This document shows, in pieces, positions 35,354-44,730 of a DNA stretch of 64,000 bases. A model generated the notes under the pieces. The model had not been told where the DNA came from. It worked only from the letters and a program-made list of their open reading frames with translations, and did no database searches. A program made the position numbers and the translations under genes. Source of the DNA: Salinicoccus sesuvii (GTDB lineage: Bacteria > Bacillota > Bacilli > Staphylococcales > Salinicoccaceae); contig NZ_JBHRWV010000009.1 in assembly GCF_042648145.1 (NCBI RefSeq), positions 186,001 to 250,000 on the forward strand. The letters are read 5' to 3'. Positions within the stretch are counted from its first letter, which is position 1. Each line of letters begins with the position of its first letter.

Positions 35354-36967
35354 ATGAAGGATTCTTCAGATCCCAGTAGTAGAAAATTAACGAAAGTGTT
35401 CATCTATTCCGTCATAATCGTTGCATTACTTGTCGTCATCGGTGCATTCAATCCTAATCAATTTGGTGCGGTTTCTGGATCAATAGCAGATTGGGTAAGT
35501 AAATATTTTGGATGGTATTATATGATTGTCACATCCGCTATGCTATTCTTCTGTGTCTTTCTCATCTTCAGTCCGATCGGTAAGCTGAAGTTAGGTAAGC
35601 CTCATCACGAACCGGAATTCAGTACACGTTCGTGGTTGACAATGCTATTTAGTGCGGGCATGGGTATTGGCGTCGTTTTCTACAGTACATCCGAACCTAT
35701 TTCACATTTCGTCACACCAGCCACTGCTGAGCCTGAGACAGAGGAAGCGGTATTGGAAGCTATCCGCGCAACTATTTTCCACTGGGGAGCGCATGCTTGG
35801 GGGATGTTCGGTGCCGTAGCATTATCCCTTGCCTACTTCCAGTTCAGAAAAGGTGAAACTGGATTACTTTCAAAAACACTCCGCCCAATCCTTGGAAATA
35901 AGGTCGACGGTCCAATCGGAATCGTAATCGACGTACTTACAGTATTTGCGACGGTTATTGGTGTTGCCGTTTCCCTCGGTGTCGGTACCACACAGATTAA
36001 CGGTGGTCTAAACTATCTGTTTGGTATGCCGATAAATTTAACGATGCAGGGACTTATAATCGCTGCCGTCACCTTTCTTTTCCTAGCCAGCGCTTGGAGC
36101 GGGCTGACTAAAGGTATTAAATATCTGAGTAACACTAACATGATAGTGGCTTCAATATTACTTTTGACTGTGTTAGTACTCGGTCCAACACTACTTACAT
36201 TGAACATGCTTCCAACTGCTACGGGGGAATATATTAATACCTTCGTGGCACGTACTTTGGATGCAGCGCCACTGAATCCTCAAAAAAATGAGTGGCTTCA
36301 ATCATGGACGATATACTACTGGGCATGGTGGCTAAGTTGGAGCCCATTCGTCGGTATATTCATTGCGAGAGTCTCTAGAGGTCGCACAGTACGTGAATTC
36401 GTGCTCGCTCTATTGAGTGTTCCAACGACTATCGGCATTATCTGGTTCACTGTTTTCGGTGTCACCGGCATCGAAGTCGCTGACCGTGTGCCGGAAATCG
36501 TCAACCTTGGACCTGAGACACAACTATTCGCTATTTTTGACCAAATGCCACTCAGTGTGCCGATGTCAATTCTAGCTATTATTCTCGTCTCATCGTTTTT
36601 TATTACTTCAGCAGACTCAGCAACTTTTGTACTTGGAATGCTGACTTCAGATGGATCTTTGCGTCCATCGGTAAAAATCAAGGTGGTATGGGGAATTAGC
36701 CTATCTTCAATCGCTTACGTCCTGCTTCTCTCGGGCGGAGAAACAGGACTTGAGGCACTCCAATCAGCGGCCATTATAGCAGCGTTGCCGTTCAGTGTCG
36801 TGTTGCTCATGATGATGTTCTCATTTTATAAAGATGCCAATAAAGAAAGAAAGTATCTAGGGCTCACAATCACCCCGAACAAACATCGTATGAAAGAGTA
36901 CTTGAATAAAGAAGAGGAAAAATATCAGGAACAAAAGAATTCAGGCGTAGATGAAAGAGATCTATAA
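35354..36967 (+). CDS. BCCT-family betaine/choline/carnitine transporter (OpuD-like)
   Basis: 537-residue secondary transporter with 12 predicted helices. BCCT hallmarks: GMGIGVVFYSTSEPISHF (the glycine-rich Na+/substrate helix 3), and the tryptophan box WTIYYWAWWLSWSPFVGIFIARVSRGRTVREFV in helix 8. The hydrophilic charged C-terminus (RMKEYLNKEEEKYQEQKN) is the usual osmosensing tail. It imports compatible solutes with Na+ or H+. With the ABC importer at 27-30 kb it gives two osmolyte routes. Monocistronic. Confidence 0.92.
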   Translation: MKDSSDPSSRKLTKVFIYSVIIVALLVVIGAFNPNQFGAVSGSIADWVSKYFGWYYMIVTSAMLFFCVFLIFSPIGKLKLGKPHHEPEFSTRSWLTMLFSAGMGIGVVFYSTSEPISHFVTPATAEPETEEAVLEAIRATIFHWGAHAWGMFGAVALSLAYFQFRKGETGLLSKTLRPILGNKVDGPIGIVIDVLTVFATVIGVAVSLGVGTTQINGGLNYLFGMPINLTMQGLIIAAVTFLFLASAWSGLTKGIKYLSNTNMIVASILLLTVLVLGPTLLTLNMLPTATGEYINTFVARTLDAAPLNPQKNEWLQSWTIYYWAWWLSWSPFVGIFIARVSRGRTVREFVLALLSVPTTIGIIWFTVFGVTGIEVADRVPEIVNLGPETQLFAIFDQMPLSVPMSILAIILVSSFFITSADSATFVLGMLTSDGSLRPSVKIKVVWGISLSSIAYVLLLSGGETGLEALQSAAIIAALPFSVVLLMMMFSFYKDANKERKYLGLTITPNKHRMKEYLNKEEEKYQEQKNSGVDERDL

Positions 36968-36979
36968 TCATTGCTACTG

Positions 36980-37007
36980 CACCAGACCCAGCGTCTGGTG
37001 TTTTTTT
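36980..37007 (+). terminator. Rho-independent terminator
   Basis: Eight-bp stem CACCAGAC / GTCTGGTG, loop CCAGC, seven T residues; after the BCCT gene. Confidence 0.9.
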
Positions 37008-37135
37008 ATACCTAGGCTTGTCAATTATCTGTAATAGAGATAATTACTTTGTTGAGTAAATTTTTGTCCATAGCGCTGATTGAAACTCATTATCTAGGGG
37101 AAGAGGTAATTAAATAAATAATAGAAGGTGTAACG

Positions 37136-38809
37136 ATGAACCACAGAAAATGGTGGGAAGATGCTGTCATTTATCAGATCTACCCAAGAAGTTTCAATGA
37201 TTCAAATGGAGATGGCATTGGAGATATAAACGGAATTATTGAAAAATTGGACTATATTGAATCACTCGGTGTAAATACAGTATGGATCAATCCGATGGTT
37301 CTATCCAATCAGCAAGACAATGGATACGATGTCATAAACTATACAAAGGTAGACCCTATCTTCGGAACCGAAGAAGAGGGTAGAAAACTAATCGAAGAAA
37401 TGAAAAAAAGAGACCTTAAAATCATTTTCGATTTTCCTCTAAATCATACATCCGATCAACATCCTTGGTTCCAAGAGGCTTTGAAAGGGAAGGATAACCC
37501 GTACCGAGATTATTATATTTGGGCAGAGGCACAAGAGAACCGGCCCTATCCAAATAACTGGACTGCAGGTTTTGGTGGGTCTGCGTGGAGTAGAGCACTT
37601 AACGAAGATCAGTATTACTTGCATCTCTTTAAGCAGTCCATGCCCGATCTGAACTGGTCACATCCCCCACTCAGAAAAGAAATGGCCGATGTACTGAATT
37701 ATTGGATTGAAAAGGGTATTGATGGCTTCAGACTGGACGCTTTCATCTACATGGATGTTGACCAGAGTTTCCCGGAATATCCTGGAGAGCAGGGCCCAGG
37801 CCAAGACATGAACGAACACGGAAGCAACATTAGAGACTATCTAAATGAAATGAGCCAGTCTATCAGTCGTCATGAGAAAGAAGTGTTTTTTGTAGGCGAA
37901 GCAACTACTGCAGATGCAGAATTGACAAAGCAGTACACAGCTCCTGATCACAACCTAGTAGACAAAATCATCACACTTCAGTATTTCCCTGAGAAAGACA
38001 ATGAGATTGTCGACTCTGTTCCTGAATCTAACCAATTCGCCCCCCTTGATCTAAGAAAATTTAAAGACGTTCAGAAGGAATTCCAGGAAGCCGAAGGACC
38101 CGATGGCGGACCGGTACTTTTCTGGTCAAACCACGATATGCCGCGTTTGCCACACAAATACGGAAGTACGGATACCGCTTATCGGGATAATAGCGCCAAA
38201 ATGATGGCGACTCTCTTGTATCTACAAAAAGGTATTCCTATTATATATAATGGGGAAGAAATCGGTATGAAGAACGTTGCCTTCGGCGATCCAGGTAATA
38301 TCACGGACGCAGGCGTGATGCAATTTTATCAGGAAGCGACTCAGGCGGGGTGGGACCACAAGAAGACCATGCATCATATAAATTTCACTGCACGGGATGT
38401 CAGCAGAGGGATCATGCAGTGGGATAGTAGTGAGAAAGTTGGATTTACAGATGGTGTCCCTTGGATGCTTTACAACCAAGAATCCATCTATAATGTAGAA
38501 GACCAGGAGAAAGATGCTAACAGCATCCTCAACTTCTATAGAAATCTAATTGAATTGAAAAAAACAGAACTCTTCCAGCAAGGTTCCTACGAGATGATAG
38601 AAACAGATGATACGATCTATGCCTACGAACGTACATTGAACAATCAAAGAGCACTCATCTACTGCAACTTCTCTGAAGAAGTCGAAACCATTAATGTAGG
38701 AGATGAATGGCAACAGGAGCAGGTTGTCATGCAGAATGATGGTAACAAATTGACACAAGGTCATCTACAGCTTTCACCATATGGCGCCGTTGTACTTATA
38801 CAAAATTAA
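37136..38809 (+). CDS. GH13 alpha-glucosidase (oligo-1,6-glucosidase / trehalose-6-phosphate hydrolase type)
   Basis: 557-residue glycoside hydrolase family 13 enzyme of the MalL/TreC branch. It opens WWEDAVIYQIYPRSFNDSNGDGIGDINGI, the family signature; the catalytic set is Asp in DGFRLDAF, Glu in FVGEATT and Asp in WSNHDMPR, with DFPLNHTS as region I. It hydrolyses alpha-linked glucose from the non-reducing end of short sugars. There is no PTS or regulator next to it, so trehalose-6-phosphate cannot be chosen over isomaltose/maltose from context. Cytosolic, single gene. Confidence 0.87.
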   Translation: MNHRKWWEDAVIYQIYPRSFNDSNGDGIGDINGIIEKLDYIESLGVNTVWINPMVLSNQQDNGYDVINYTKVDPIFGTEEEGRKLIEEMKKRDLKIIFDFPLNHTSDQHPWFQEALKGKDNPYRDYYIWAEAQENRPYPNNWTAGFGGSAWSRALNEDQYYLHLFKQSMPDLNWSHPPLRKEMADVLNYWIEKGIDGFRLDAFIYMDVDQSFPEYPGEQGPGQDMNEHGSNIRDYLNEMSQSISRHEKEVFFVGEATTADAELTKQYTAPDHNLVDKIITLQYFPEKDNEIVDSVPESNQFAPLDLRKFKDVQKEFQEAEGPDGGPVLFWSNHDMPRLPHKYGSTDTAYRDNSAKMMATLLYLQKGIPIIYNGEEIGMKNVAFGDPGNITDAGVMQFYQEATQAGWDHKKTMHHINFTARDVSRGIMQWDSSEKVGFTDGVPWMLYNQESIYNVEDQEKDANSILNFYRNLIELKKTELFQQGSYEMIETDDTIYAYERTLNNQRALIYCNFSEEVETINVGDEWQQEQVVMQNDGNKLTQGHLQLSPYGAVVLIQN

Positions 38810-38821
38810 AAAGATTACCTT

Positions 38822-38857
38822 AGCAGTTTTCCTTATTAGGAAGACTGCTTTTTTTAT
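38822..38857 (+). terminator. Rho-independent terminator
   Basis: 11-bp stem AGCAGTTTTCC / GGAAGACTGCT (one G-U), loop TTATTA, eight T residues; after the GH13 gene. Confidence 0.9.
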
Positions 38858-38992
38858 TTGATTAACATCGAATGAAACTGTATCAATTGTCCAAACAGCC
38901 TCTTAAGCAAGAAATTCAACCACTTAGGAAAATTTCCCCACAAGGAAATAAGTATTCAATATAATGGAAAAAAAGAGAAAAGGAGTTTGGAA

Positions 38993-39448
38993 ATGAATGA
39001 AGGTTATAGAATACAAGTGTCCTTAGAAGAAACGATGCCAGAAGATCATATTCTGATTCAGTGTAGAACACATACTGTAGGATCAAAAGTCATGGCCAGC
39101 TTGCGTGATATGACTTTTGATAGTCGTTCGATAGTTTTAAAACAGGATGAAACTTATATCATCGTGGATAAATTAGATATTGTCTTTGCTGAAGTCTATC
39201 AAAAAGAACTTACTGTCTACACAATAGATGAAGAAATAAAAACATCTCAATCTTTATCCTCATTTTACGAAAACCTACCTAAAGAGTCCTTCGTTCAAGT
39301 GTCTAAATCGTCTATATTAAACATCCATAAGATAAAAAGAGTGGAAGCACACTTCTCAGGAAATCTTCTATCTCATCTATCCAATGGTATGAAGACCAGT
39401 ATATCGAGAAGATATGTTGCTAAATTGAAAGAAAAGTTAGGAATATAG
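38993..39448 (+). CDS. LytTR-domain transcriptional regulator
   Basis: 151-residue protein with a C-terminal LytTR DNA-binding domain (about 50-150): KQDETYIIVDKLDIVFAEVYQKELTVYT and SFVQVSKSSILNIHKIKRVE...ISRRYVAKLKEKLGI. It lacks a receiver domain, as in the LytTR/DUF3021 pairs of Bacillota. ATG 38993 follows AGGAG; the TTG at 38987 is too close to it. A DUF3021 membrane protein is encoded 11 bases downstream and probably holds the regulator in check. Targets unknown; autoregulation is usual for such pairs. Confidence 0.87.
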   Translation: MNEGYRIQVSLEETMPEDHILIQCRTHTVGSKVMASLRDMTFDSRSIVLKQDETYIIVDKLDIVFAEVYQKELTVYTIDEEIKTSQSLSSFYENLPKESFVQVSKSSILNIHKIKRVEAHFSGNLLSHLSNGMKTSISRRYVAKLKEKLGI

Positions 39449-39459
39449 GAGGAAATAAC

Positions 39460-39846
39460 ATGAAGCGTATAATTTCTTATGTATTGAAAGGAATGTGTGT
39501 TGGTAGTTTCATTTACTTGATAAGTTTAATTGCTTATGACGGTTTGGATACAGTCAGTGTACGAGGAATCTATAGTATGTGGATTGCTTCAGCTGCAATT
39601 GGTGTGGCAAACATCGTATACGATTGTAAATGGTCCAAACTCTTTAAGCATACCTTCCAATTTGGAGTAGTGTTCTTTTCCATCCTTTTTGTTAATCTTT
39701 GGCATGGGTGGATAGAGATATCTTTTCTAGTCCTTCTGGATAAAGCACTATTCGTTCTATTTTTAATGTTGGTTTCATCGGCTATTAATTACCTACTAGC
39801 TGCGAGAGACTCTAAATTAATCAATCAACTTTTAAACAAAAAATAG
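39460..39846 (+). CDS. DUF3021 membrane protein (LytTR partner)
   Basis: 128-residue protein with four hydrophobic helices, beginning MKRIISYVLKGMCVGSFIYLISLIA. Position directly after a LytTR regulator, with AGGAGG before the ATG, fits the DUF3021 family, whose members act as membrane antagonists of the neighbouring LytTR protein. This role is from the family, not shown here. An imperfect hairpin follows near 39848-39880. Confidence 0.8.
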   Translation: MKRIISYVLKGMCVGSFIYLISLIAYDGLDTVSVRGIYSMWIASAAIGVANIVYDCKWSKLFKHTFQFGVVFFSILFVNLWHGWIEISFLVLLDKALFVLFLMLVSSAINYLLAARDSKLINQLLNKK

Positions 39847-40109
39847 TCTGTCCTCACTCCATTAGAAGGGAGGGACTTTTATGTGTCTAAAACGTGAACC
39901 ATAATGAATTATTCAGAAAGAATACAGACGGGTTTCAATATTACAACCTTTAGTACAAATTGTAACCTTGTTATTATTAGCCTGTAACACCTTACAGATA
40001 AATTCATGATATAGTGTGTCTTGTCTTAAAAATAAGGTTTGAAAAACGACACGACTTAACAATTCAAATAAACACTTATTTATAAATATATCTGGAGGAT
40101 GAATTATTT
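39847..40109 (+). promoter_or_regulatory. Upstream region of the SceD-like gene
   Basis: 263-bp spacer. It contains two TGTAAC half sites (39961-39966, 39984-39989) and the small palindrome CTGTAA-CACC-TTACAG (39982-39997). TGTAA half sites recall WalR, which controls sceD/isaA in S. aureus, but the spacing is not the canonical 5 bases. A -10 TATAGT is at 40010. Confidence 0.35.
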
Positions 40110-40820
40110 ATGAGAAAAACGATTCTAACTACAACATTGGCTCTAGGACTCGGCGTTACTGGTATAACAGCAGGTCAAACTGCAGAAGCTTCCGATATCA
40201 ATAAGCAGGAACTCGCAGAAATGGCTCTAGCGAATTCTAGTGAGCTCAACAATGCGCCAATTCACGAAGGTGCATATGACTATGACTTCACACTTGATGG
40301 TGTGAACTACAGCTTCGAATCAAATGGTACGAGCTATACATGGGCTTACAATAGTTACGGTGATGTTCAACCACAACAAACACAAGTTCAAGAACCTGTA
40401 CAGCAGAAAGCTCCAGTACAGAAACCTGCACAACAGAAAGTTCAAGAACCTGTGCAAGAAGAAGTTCAAGTACAGGAAACGAAACCTGAGTATAATGTAC
40501 AAGAGGTTTCTAATACACAAGCACAGCCTGAAACTACTCAAGCAGCTGCACCACAACAGTCAACTAGCGGTTCAACTAAATCACAGTTCCTAGCTGCTGG
40601 TGGTACAGAAGCAATGTGGCAGAACATCGTCCTACCAGAATCAAGTGGTAACCCGAATGCTGTTAATCCACTGGGTTACAGAGGTCTTGGACAAACAAAA
40701 GAAGCATGGGGCACAGGCTCTGTTGAAACACAGACTAAAGGCATGATCAACTATGCTCAAGAACGTTACGGTTCCGTTGAAGCTGCAATGGCTTTCCGTG
40801 CGCAAAATAACTGGTGGTAA
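40110..40820 (+). CDS. SceD/IsaA-like lytic transglycosylase
   Basis: 236-residue secreted peptidoglycan-cleaving enzyme. Signal peptide 1-27 ends at AEA-S. Residues 30-75 are the staphylococcal N-terminal part (YDYDFTLDGVNYSFESNGTSYTWAYN). A Q/P/V-rich linker of near-repeats (QEPVQQKAPVQKPAQQKVQEPV, about 90-155) follows, then the C-terminal transglycosylase domain with catalytic E177 in LPESSGNPNAVNPLGYRGLGQT and the ending AFRAQNNWW. The family is WalKR-controlled in S. aureus; walKR lies 18 kb to the right. AGGA site precedes the ATG. Confidence 0.92.
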   Translation: MRKTILTTTLALGLGVTGITAGQTAEASDINKQELAEMALANSSELNNAPIHEGAYDYDFTLDGVNYSFESNGTSYTWAYNSYGDVQPQQTQVQEPVQQKAPVQKPAQQKVQEPVQEEVQVQETKPEYNVQEVSNTQAQPETTQAAAPQQSTSGSTKSQFLAAGGTEAMWQNIVLPESSGNPNAVNPLGYRGLGQTKEAWGTGSVETQTKGMINYAQERYGSVEAAMAFRAQNNWW

Positions 40821-40835
40821 AATTTTAGATTAACT

Positions 40836-40879
40836 AATAACCCGTATGACTTGGATGTCCCCAAATCATACGGGTTATT
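40836..40879. terminator. Bidirectional terminator
   Basis: Perfect 14-bp outer stem AATAACCCGTATGA / TCATACGGGTTATT with inner TGG/CCA pairing; between the SceD-like gene and the convergent RluA gene. Confidence 0.88.
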
Positions 40880-40912
40880 TATATACAGCTATAAAGTTAG
40901 AAGCACCAATGA

Positions 40913-41800
40913 CTATTTAAAACCTCGCATGAACTCAGTCGGAATTTTTGATTCAAACCGCAATGATTCACCTGTCTTTGGATGTCTAAAAGCAATGACA
41001 TGGGCGTGCAGTCCAACTCTTTTAATAGGGTTGCTACGTGATCCATACTTCTTGTCCCCTACAATGGGATGACCCAAATCCTGCATATGCACACGGATCT
41101 GGTTTTTACGACCGGTTTCCAAGTTGATTTCCAGTAATGAGAAGTTTCCATTGTACTTCATTGGTTTATAGTGGGTAATCGCCTTTTTACCATTATTCGG
41201 ATGCTTACTGGAGCGCATTATCAGCTCTTTATTCTCTGTCAGCCAAGAAGTGATTTTACCACCTTTATCCACTTTACCTTCAACAAGTGCAATATATGTT
41301 CGTTCAGAAATGATATCTTTCCAGTTATCCTGCAGATTCTGTTGTATCTGCTTATTTTTCGCAAATAACATGATTCCTGAAGTTTCTCGGTCCAATCGAT
41401 GCACGATGAAAATGCGATTTCTAGGATTGATACTTTGTACATAATCTGACAATTGGCGATAAGCGGTCATCTGCTGCTCTTTCTCTGATGCGATCGAAAG
41501 AAGCCCGGCGTCTTTTTCAATGATGATAATGTCTTCATCCTCATAGAAAACTTTAATGCCTCTAAGCTTAACGTTTTTGGCCGCGGAACGTATTTCAACA
41601 CGATCTCCCGGTTCAAGAGCGTCGTTGAATTGAGTTGTCCCTTCACCGTTTACAAAAACTTTTCCTCGACTCAGTGTTTCTTTTACAGCTTTCCGGCTGC
41701 GTGAGGACATCACTTCAAAGAGAAATTTCAACAGTTCCGTTGATTCTTTAACAATCCATTCTTGATCCTGTCCATTTGATTTCTTCTTTTTGTTCATCAT
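40913..41800 (-). CDS. RluA-family pseudouridine synthase
   Basis: 295-residue RNA pseudouridine synthase. An N-terminal S4 RNA-binding domain (about 15-75) precedes the catalytic domain with D137 in HRLDRETSG, and LLEINLETGRKNQIRVHM and HPIVGDKKYG follow in family order. Whether it modifies 23S rRNA or tRNA cannot be told. It is monocistronic; the next gene upstream is a separate NAD(P)-binding protein. Confidence 0.9.
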   Translation of the reverse strand: MMNKKKKSNGQDQEWIVKESTELLKFLFEVMSSRSRKAVKETLSRGKVFVNGEGTTQFNDALEPGDRVEIRSAAKNVKLRGIKVFYEDEDIIIIEKDAGLLSIASEKEQQMTAYRQLSDYVQSINPRNRIFIVHRLDRETSGIMLFAKNKQIQQNLQDNWKDIISERTYIALVEGKVDKGGKITSWLTENKELIMRSSKHPNNGKKAITHYKPMKYNGNFSLLEINLETGRKNQIRVHMQDLGHPIVGDKKYGSRSNPIKRVGLHAHVIAFRHPKTGESLRFESKIPTEFMRGFK

Positions 41801-41851
41801 AAACTTCCTTTTACCTTATATTATCCTTCATCATGAACTTTTAGCCAATGA

Positions 41852-42472
41852 TTAATAAGCAATACCTACACGCGATTTTATATATCTGTTTTCTGCTATC
41901 TGGCTGTATGCAAATTCTGCTGTATCTGGGACTGAAATCATTTCCCCATTTTCGGGAAGAAAATCACGCTCTATTCGATATTCTCCTGTGTATTCCCCAT
42001 CTGGTAGATAGGTTGGACAGACAATGGTCCAATCAAGAGGTGACTTTTCAAGAAGCTCATAGACTTTGTGATGCTCCTGAGCTGCGCGTGTTGTCTTCCT
42101 TTTCGATTCATTGGATTGATAACGTAACATTCCAGCTTCAGTCCTGCTATTCAGAATGCCTGCCGTTCCAATGGTGATGATTCGCTTTATCCCTTCATCT
42201 TCCATTGCTTTTATAACGGAAGGTATACTCTCCGAGAGCGTAGTCCCACCATCTGTACCGAGTGCGCTGACTACTGTATCTACACCAACTGCTGCATTAC
42301 GGATATCTGAATTGATACATACGTTTCCTTCCAAGACTTTCAAATTTCTACTTTCTATTTGGACTTTGTCTGTATTACGCACCAAAGCTGTTACGCGATG
42401 ATTATCATTGAGTGCACGCTCCAACATATGACTGCCGACACGTCCTGTAGCCCCTAGCATTAAAATATGCAT
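41852..42472 (-). CDS. NAD(P)H-binding protein (atypical SDR)
   Basis: 206-residue Rossmann protein. MHILMLGATGRVGSHMLERAL is the GxxGxxG cofactor motif and VDTVVSALGTDGG and ITIGTAGIL mark atypical short-chain dehydrogenases such as YwnB and flavin-reductase-like proteins. No catalytic YxxxK is clear. The role is likely reductase or redox sensor, but the substrate is unknown. Confidence 0.8.
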   Translation of the reverse strand: MHILMLGATGRVGSHMLERALNDNHRVTALVRNTDKVQIESRNLKVLEGNVCINSDIRNAAVGVDTVVSALGTDGGTTLSESIPSVIKAMEDEGIKRIITIGTAGILNSRTEAGMLRYQSNESKRKTTRAAQEHHKVYELLEKSPLDWTIVCPTYLPDGEYTGEYRIERDFLPENGEMISVPDTAEFAYSQIAENRYIKSRVGIAY

Positions 42473-42644
42473 CTTGAATGCCCGCCTTTCCGGATTACTT
42501 ACGGTAGCTTTAAAGATATTAGTTTATACCGCGATTATTAAATTAATAACCATCTATTAAAATTTTTGATTGAGTATTCTTCTGTAATCATTCATCTTTA
42601 GTAGACAGTGACTACACTTATAGGCTTATACATTGGCTGCTTTA

Positions 42645-43868
42645 TTATCTCTGTACAAGATTAAATTTCTTTCCAACTGTGTAGGCTGCACTCACGCCTA
42701 GAATCGCCATCAATGCCCAGATCCAGGCATGAAGACTAAAAGAAGCAATCCCGCTGAAATAAGCACCGATGTTTGCTCCAAAAGATATAGTCGCTCCATA
42801 TCCCATAAGGAAGCCTCCTGCAAGTGCTAGAATAGCGAGATGGAAATGAATTTTGGAAAATCGAATCATTCCACCAAGGGTTAAGGAAATAAATGTCCCA
42901 AGGATAACACCCAAGTTGAGTACGCTTACTGAATCCATCATGAGAGGTTCCATTAGAGCGACGATTCTTTCCTCTGCGATCCAATACTGCCATTGTGACA
43001 CATCCATACCAAGGTTCATTAGTAGTTTGGATCCCCACAAGGTAAAGGCAGCCGTAAGTTTCCAAGGTTCTCCCTGAATTACAAAAACAGTGGCATTGAG
43101 GACGGCGAGCACTAGTGCACCCACCCAAAGCGGCCAGGAACCGAAAACAATTTTCTTCCACCCGACAGCGGTCGGGAGGGCAGGTAGTAAGGGTGGTCTT
43201 TTTCTTTTCTTATATATATAAGAAAGGATAACAATTAGAGCGAAAATTGCAGCTTGTATTCCCCAAGCACCGAAATAGCCAAGACCAGTATCGGTAGCTA
43301 AAGAAAATTCGGAAACGGAAGGAAGTGTCTCATTCCAAAAGCCGAAATGATAAGCGCCAATTACAGCACCTGTCAGAAAACCAAACACAGTACAAAGCAA
43401 AGCTGTTCGACCACCTTCTGCCGTGTAAAAAGATGCAGGCGCGAGCCCGCTGCCCATCTCCATCCCAAAACCAAACAGGAAAGCACCGATTACTAGCCCA
43501 ATGCTTATAGGTGAGAGCGCTCCTTCAGTAATATTTGAGAATGCACTGATATCAAACATTAGAATAGGAGCAAATAACGTAGTTGCGATTCCTAACATAA
43601 ACATATGCGCCCGCAGCATCTCTGTATTTCCAGTCTCGACTATTTGACGGTAAACAGAAGCAAAAGCAAAGCGAGCATGAAATAAAGAAAATCCAATGAG
43701 AACGCCCACCCAAAGCAAAAGTACGAATTCAAGACCAGAAGCTTGATAGGCAAAATAAGAGATGAGAAGAATAACCAAAATCCCTAAAATGGTCAGTACG
43801 TTTTGAGAATCTTTTAATGTTGGCTCTGATTTGTTTGTTTTGGACGAATGAACTTTCTTTTGTGTCAT
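42645..43868 (-). CDS. YeeE/YedE-family sulfur-compound transporter
   Basis: 407-residue membrane protein with 10-12 helices and two sulf_transp repeats. The paired motifs FGFGMEMGSGLAPASFYTAEGG and MGYGATISFGANIGAYFSGIASF correspond to the repeats that form the thiosulfate path in TsuA; the catalytic cysteines of TsuA are not obvious here. Likely imports thiosulfate or a related sulfur anion. AAAGGGG precedes the ATG. An orphan CsoR/CstR-type operator lies 400 bases upstream, which fits persulfide-type control but is far away. Confidence 0.8.
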   Translation of the reverse strand: MTQKKVHSSKTNKSEPTLKDSQNVLTILGILVILLISYFAYQASGLEFVLLLWVGVLIGFSLFHARFAFASVYRQIVETGNTEMLRAHMFMLGIATTLFAPILMFDISAFSNITEGALSPISIGLVIGAFLFGFGMEMGSGLAPASFYTAEGGRTALLCTVFGFLTGAVIGAYHFGFWNETLPSVSEFSLATDTGLGYFGAWGIQAAIFALIVILSYIYKKRKRPPLLPALPTAVGWKKIVFGSWPLWVGALVLAVLNATVFVIQGEPWKLTAAFTLWGSKLLMNLGMDVSQWQYWIAEERIVALMEPLMMDSVSVLNLGVILGTFISLTLGGMIRFSKIHFHLAILALAGGFLMGYGATISFGANIGAYFSGIASFSLHAWIWALMAILGVSAAYTVGKKFNLVQR

Positions 43869-44323
43869 AAAGACCCCTTTACTTTAACTGAATTTATCTT
43901 CCTAGTAGTGGTGCTCATTCTAACATAATGAGAAGTTTATGTAATTACCCAATGCTACTGTTAAGCTTTTATAAAAATTTTATAAGAAAGCTTCTGAGGG
44001 TCTCGTGATGAGTTCGATAGAGTCGCGCACGGAATGGGTAACGAGATAGTATATGTATGAAGGACGGATAGTGGCTAAGTGGATTCGACCTATGAGTCGT
44101 GTAGTTTGAAACATATTACAAAATTCTCAAAGGTTCAAAGCGATAAGTCTTATACTTGTAGGTGGCGGACAGCACCCAGTAGTACTATTTGTCGATTTTT
44201 TTGTTATTCCACCACTCTGTGACGAAATTACTTGTGGTAACTCTCTGCTATGCGTTCGACTATGAGGTTACCCCCTTGGGGTATATAATAAAGTTACATA
44301 AACAAAACTATCAACTCAGCTTA
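43869..44323. other. 455-bp non-coding stretch at the left edge of the accessory region
   Basis: No coding frame with a ribosome site. The YeeE promoter must lie in the left ~90 bases. The right end holds a CsoR/CstR-like operator and -10 box pointing at no gene. It may be the scar of a lost operon. Confidence 0.5.
44269..44289 (+). promoter_or_regulatory. Orphan CsoR/CstR-type operator with -10 box
   Basis: TACCCCCTTGGGGTA (44269-44283) has perfect TACCCC/GGGGTA arms around CTT, directly followed by TATAAT (44284-44289), the same layout as the csoR promoter at 32 kb. No good -35 was found. The next gene on this strand is missing: a minus-strand gene begins to overlap 35 bases further on. 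Confidence 0.65.
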
Positions 44324-44668
44324 TTAAATATCTATATCTTCTTTTTCTATCATGTAATTACATCTACTACATTTATTAGTATCAATAGCTATACTCATTT
44401 CATTCCACTCAATTCTTTCAGCACATAATTCACATTCATGAATATAGTAATTATTCAATCCTCGTGAAATTACTTCAAGTTGCTTATTAGACAAAGAATT
44501 TACCCCATTGTCTATTGCATACTTGATGGAACCACTGGCACTTTCATGGAAATCAACTAAAACTCCTAATCTTTTCAACTCTACTAAATACTCTTTAAAT
44601 TCTGCTGCTTCCCCATCACTCATATTTACTAATCGTTCATAAATCTGCGTTACATCTTTATTTAACAT
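44324..44668 (-). CDS. Hypothetical protein with C-terminal zinc ribbon
   Basis: 114-residue protein. The first 75 residues are helical and charged (IYERLVNMSDGEAAEFKEYLVELKRLGVLVDFH); the C-terminus has two CxxC knuckles, CELC and CSRC, about 20 residues apart, a probable zinc ribbon. I do not recognise the family. It is A+T-rich, sits beside an IS30 remnant and away from core genes, so it is likely accessory cargo. GGGAG lies 10 bases before the ATG. Confidence 0.65.
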   Translation of the reverse strand: MLNKDVTQIYERLVNMSDGEAAEFKEYLVELKRLGVLVDFHESASGSIKYAIDNGVNSLSNKQLEVISRGLNNYYIHECELCAERIEWNEMSIAIDTNKCSRCNYMIEKEDIDI

Positions 44669-44730
44669 CTAACCACTCCCTATAATATATTTTACTAAAT
44701 GCTGTAATTTGTTTTATATCGCCGATTGTA

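Noticed and set aside
39961..39989. WalR box before the SceD-like gene
   Set aside because: Two TGTAAC half sites are present but 23 bases apart instead of the tandem 5-base spacing; kept only as a low-confidence region.
43981..43994. GAAGCTTTCTTATA on the minus strand as the distal SCC attachment site
   Set aside because: Only loosely like GAAGCTTATCATAA and needs an inserted base; its TATCA core is missing. Not strong enough to call the island's left end.
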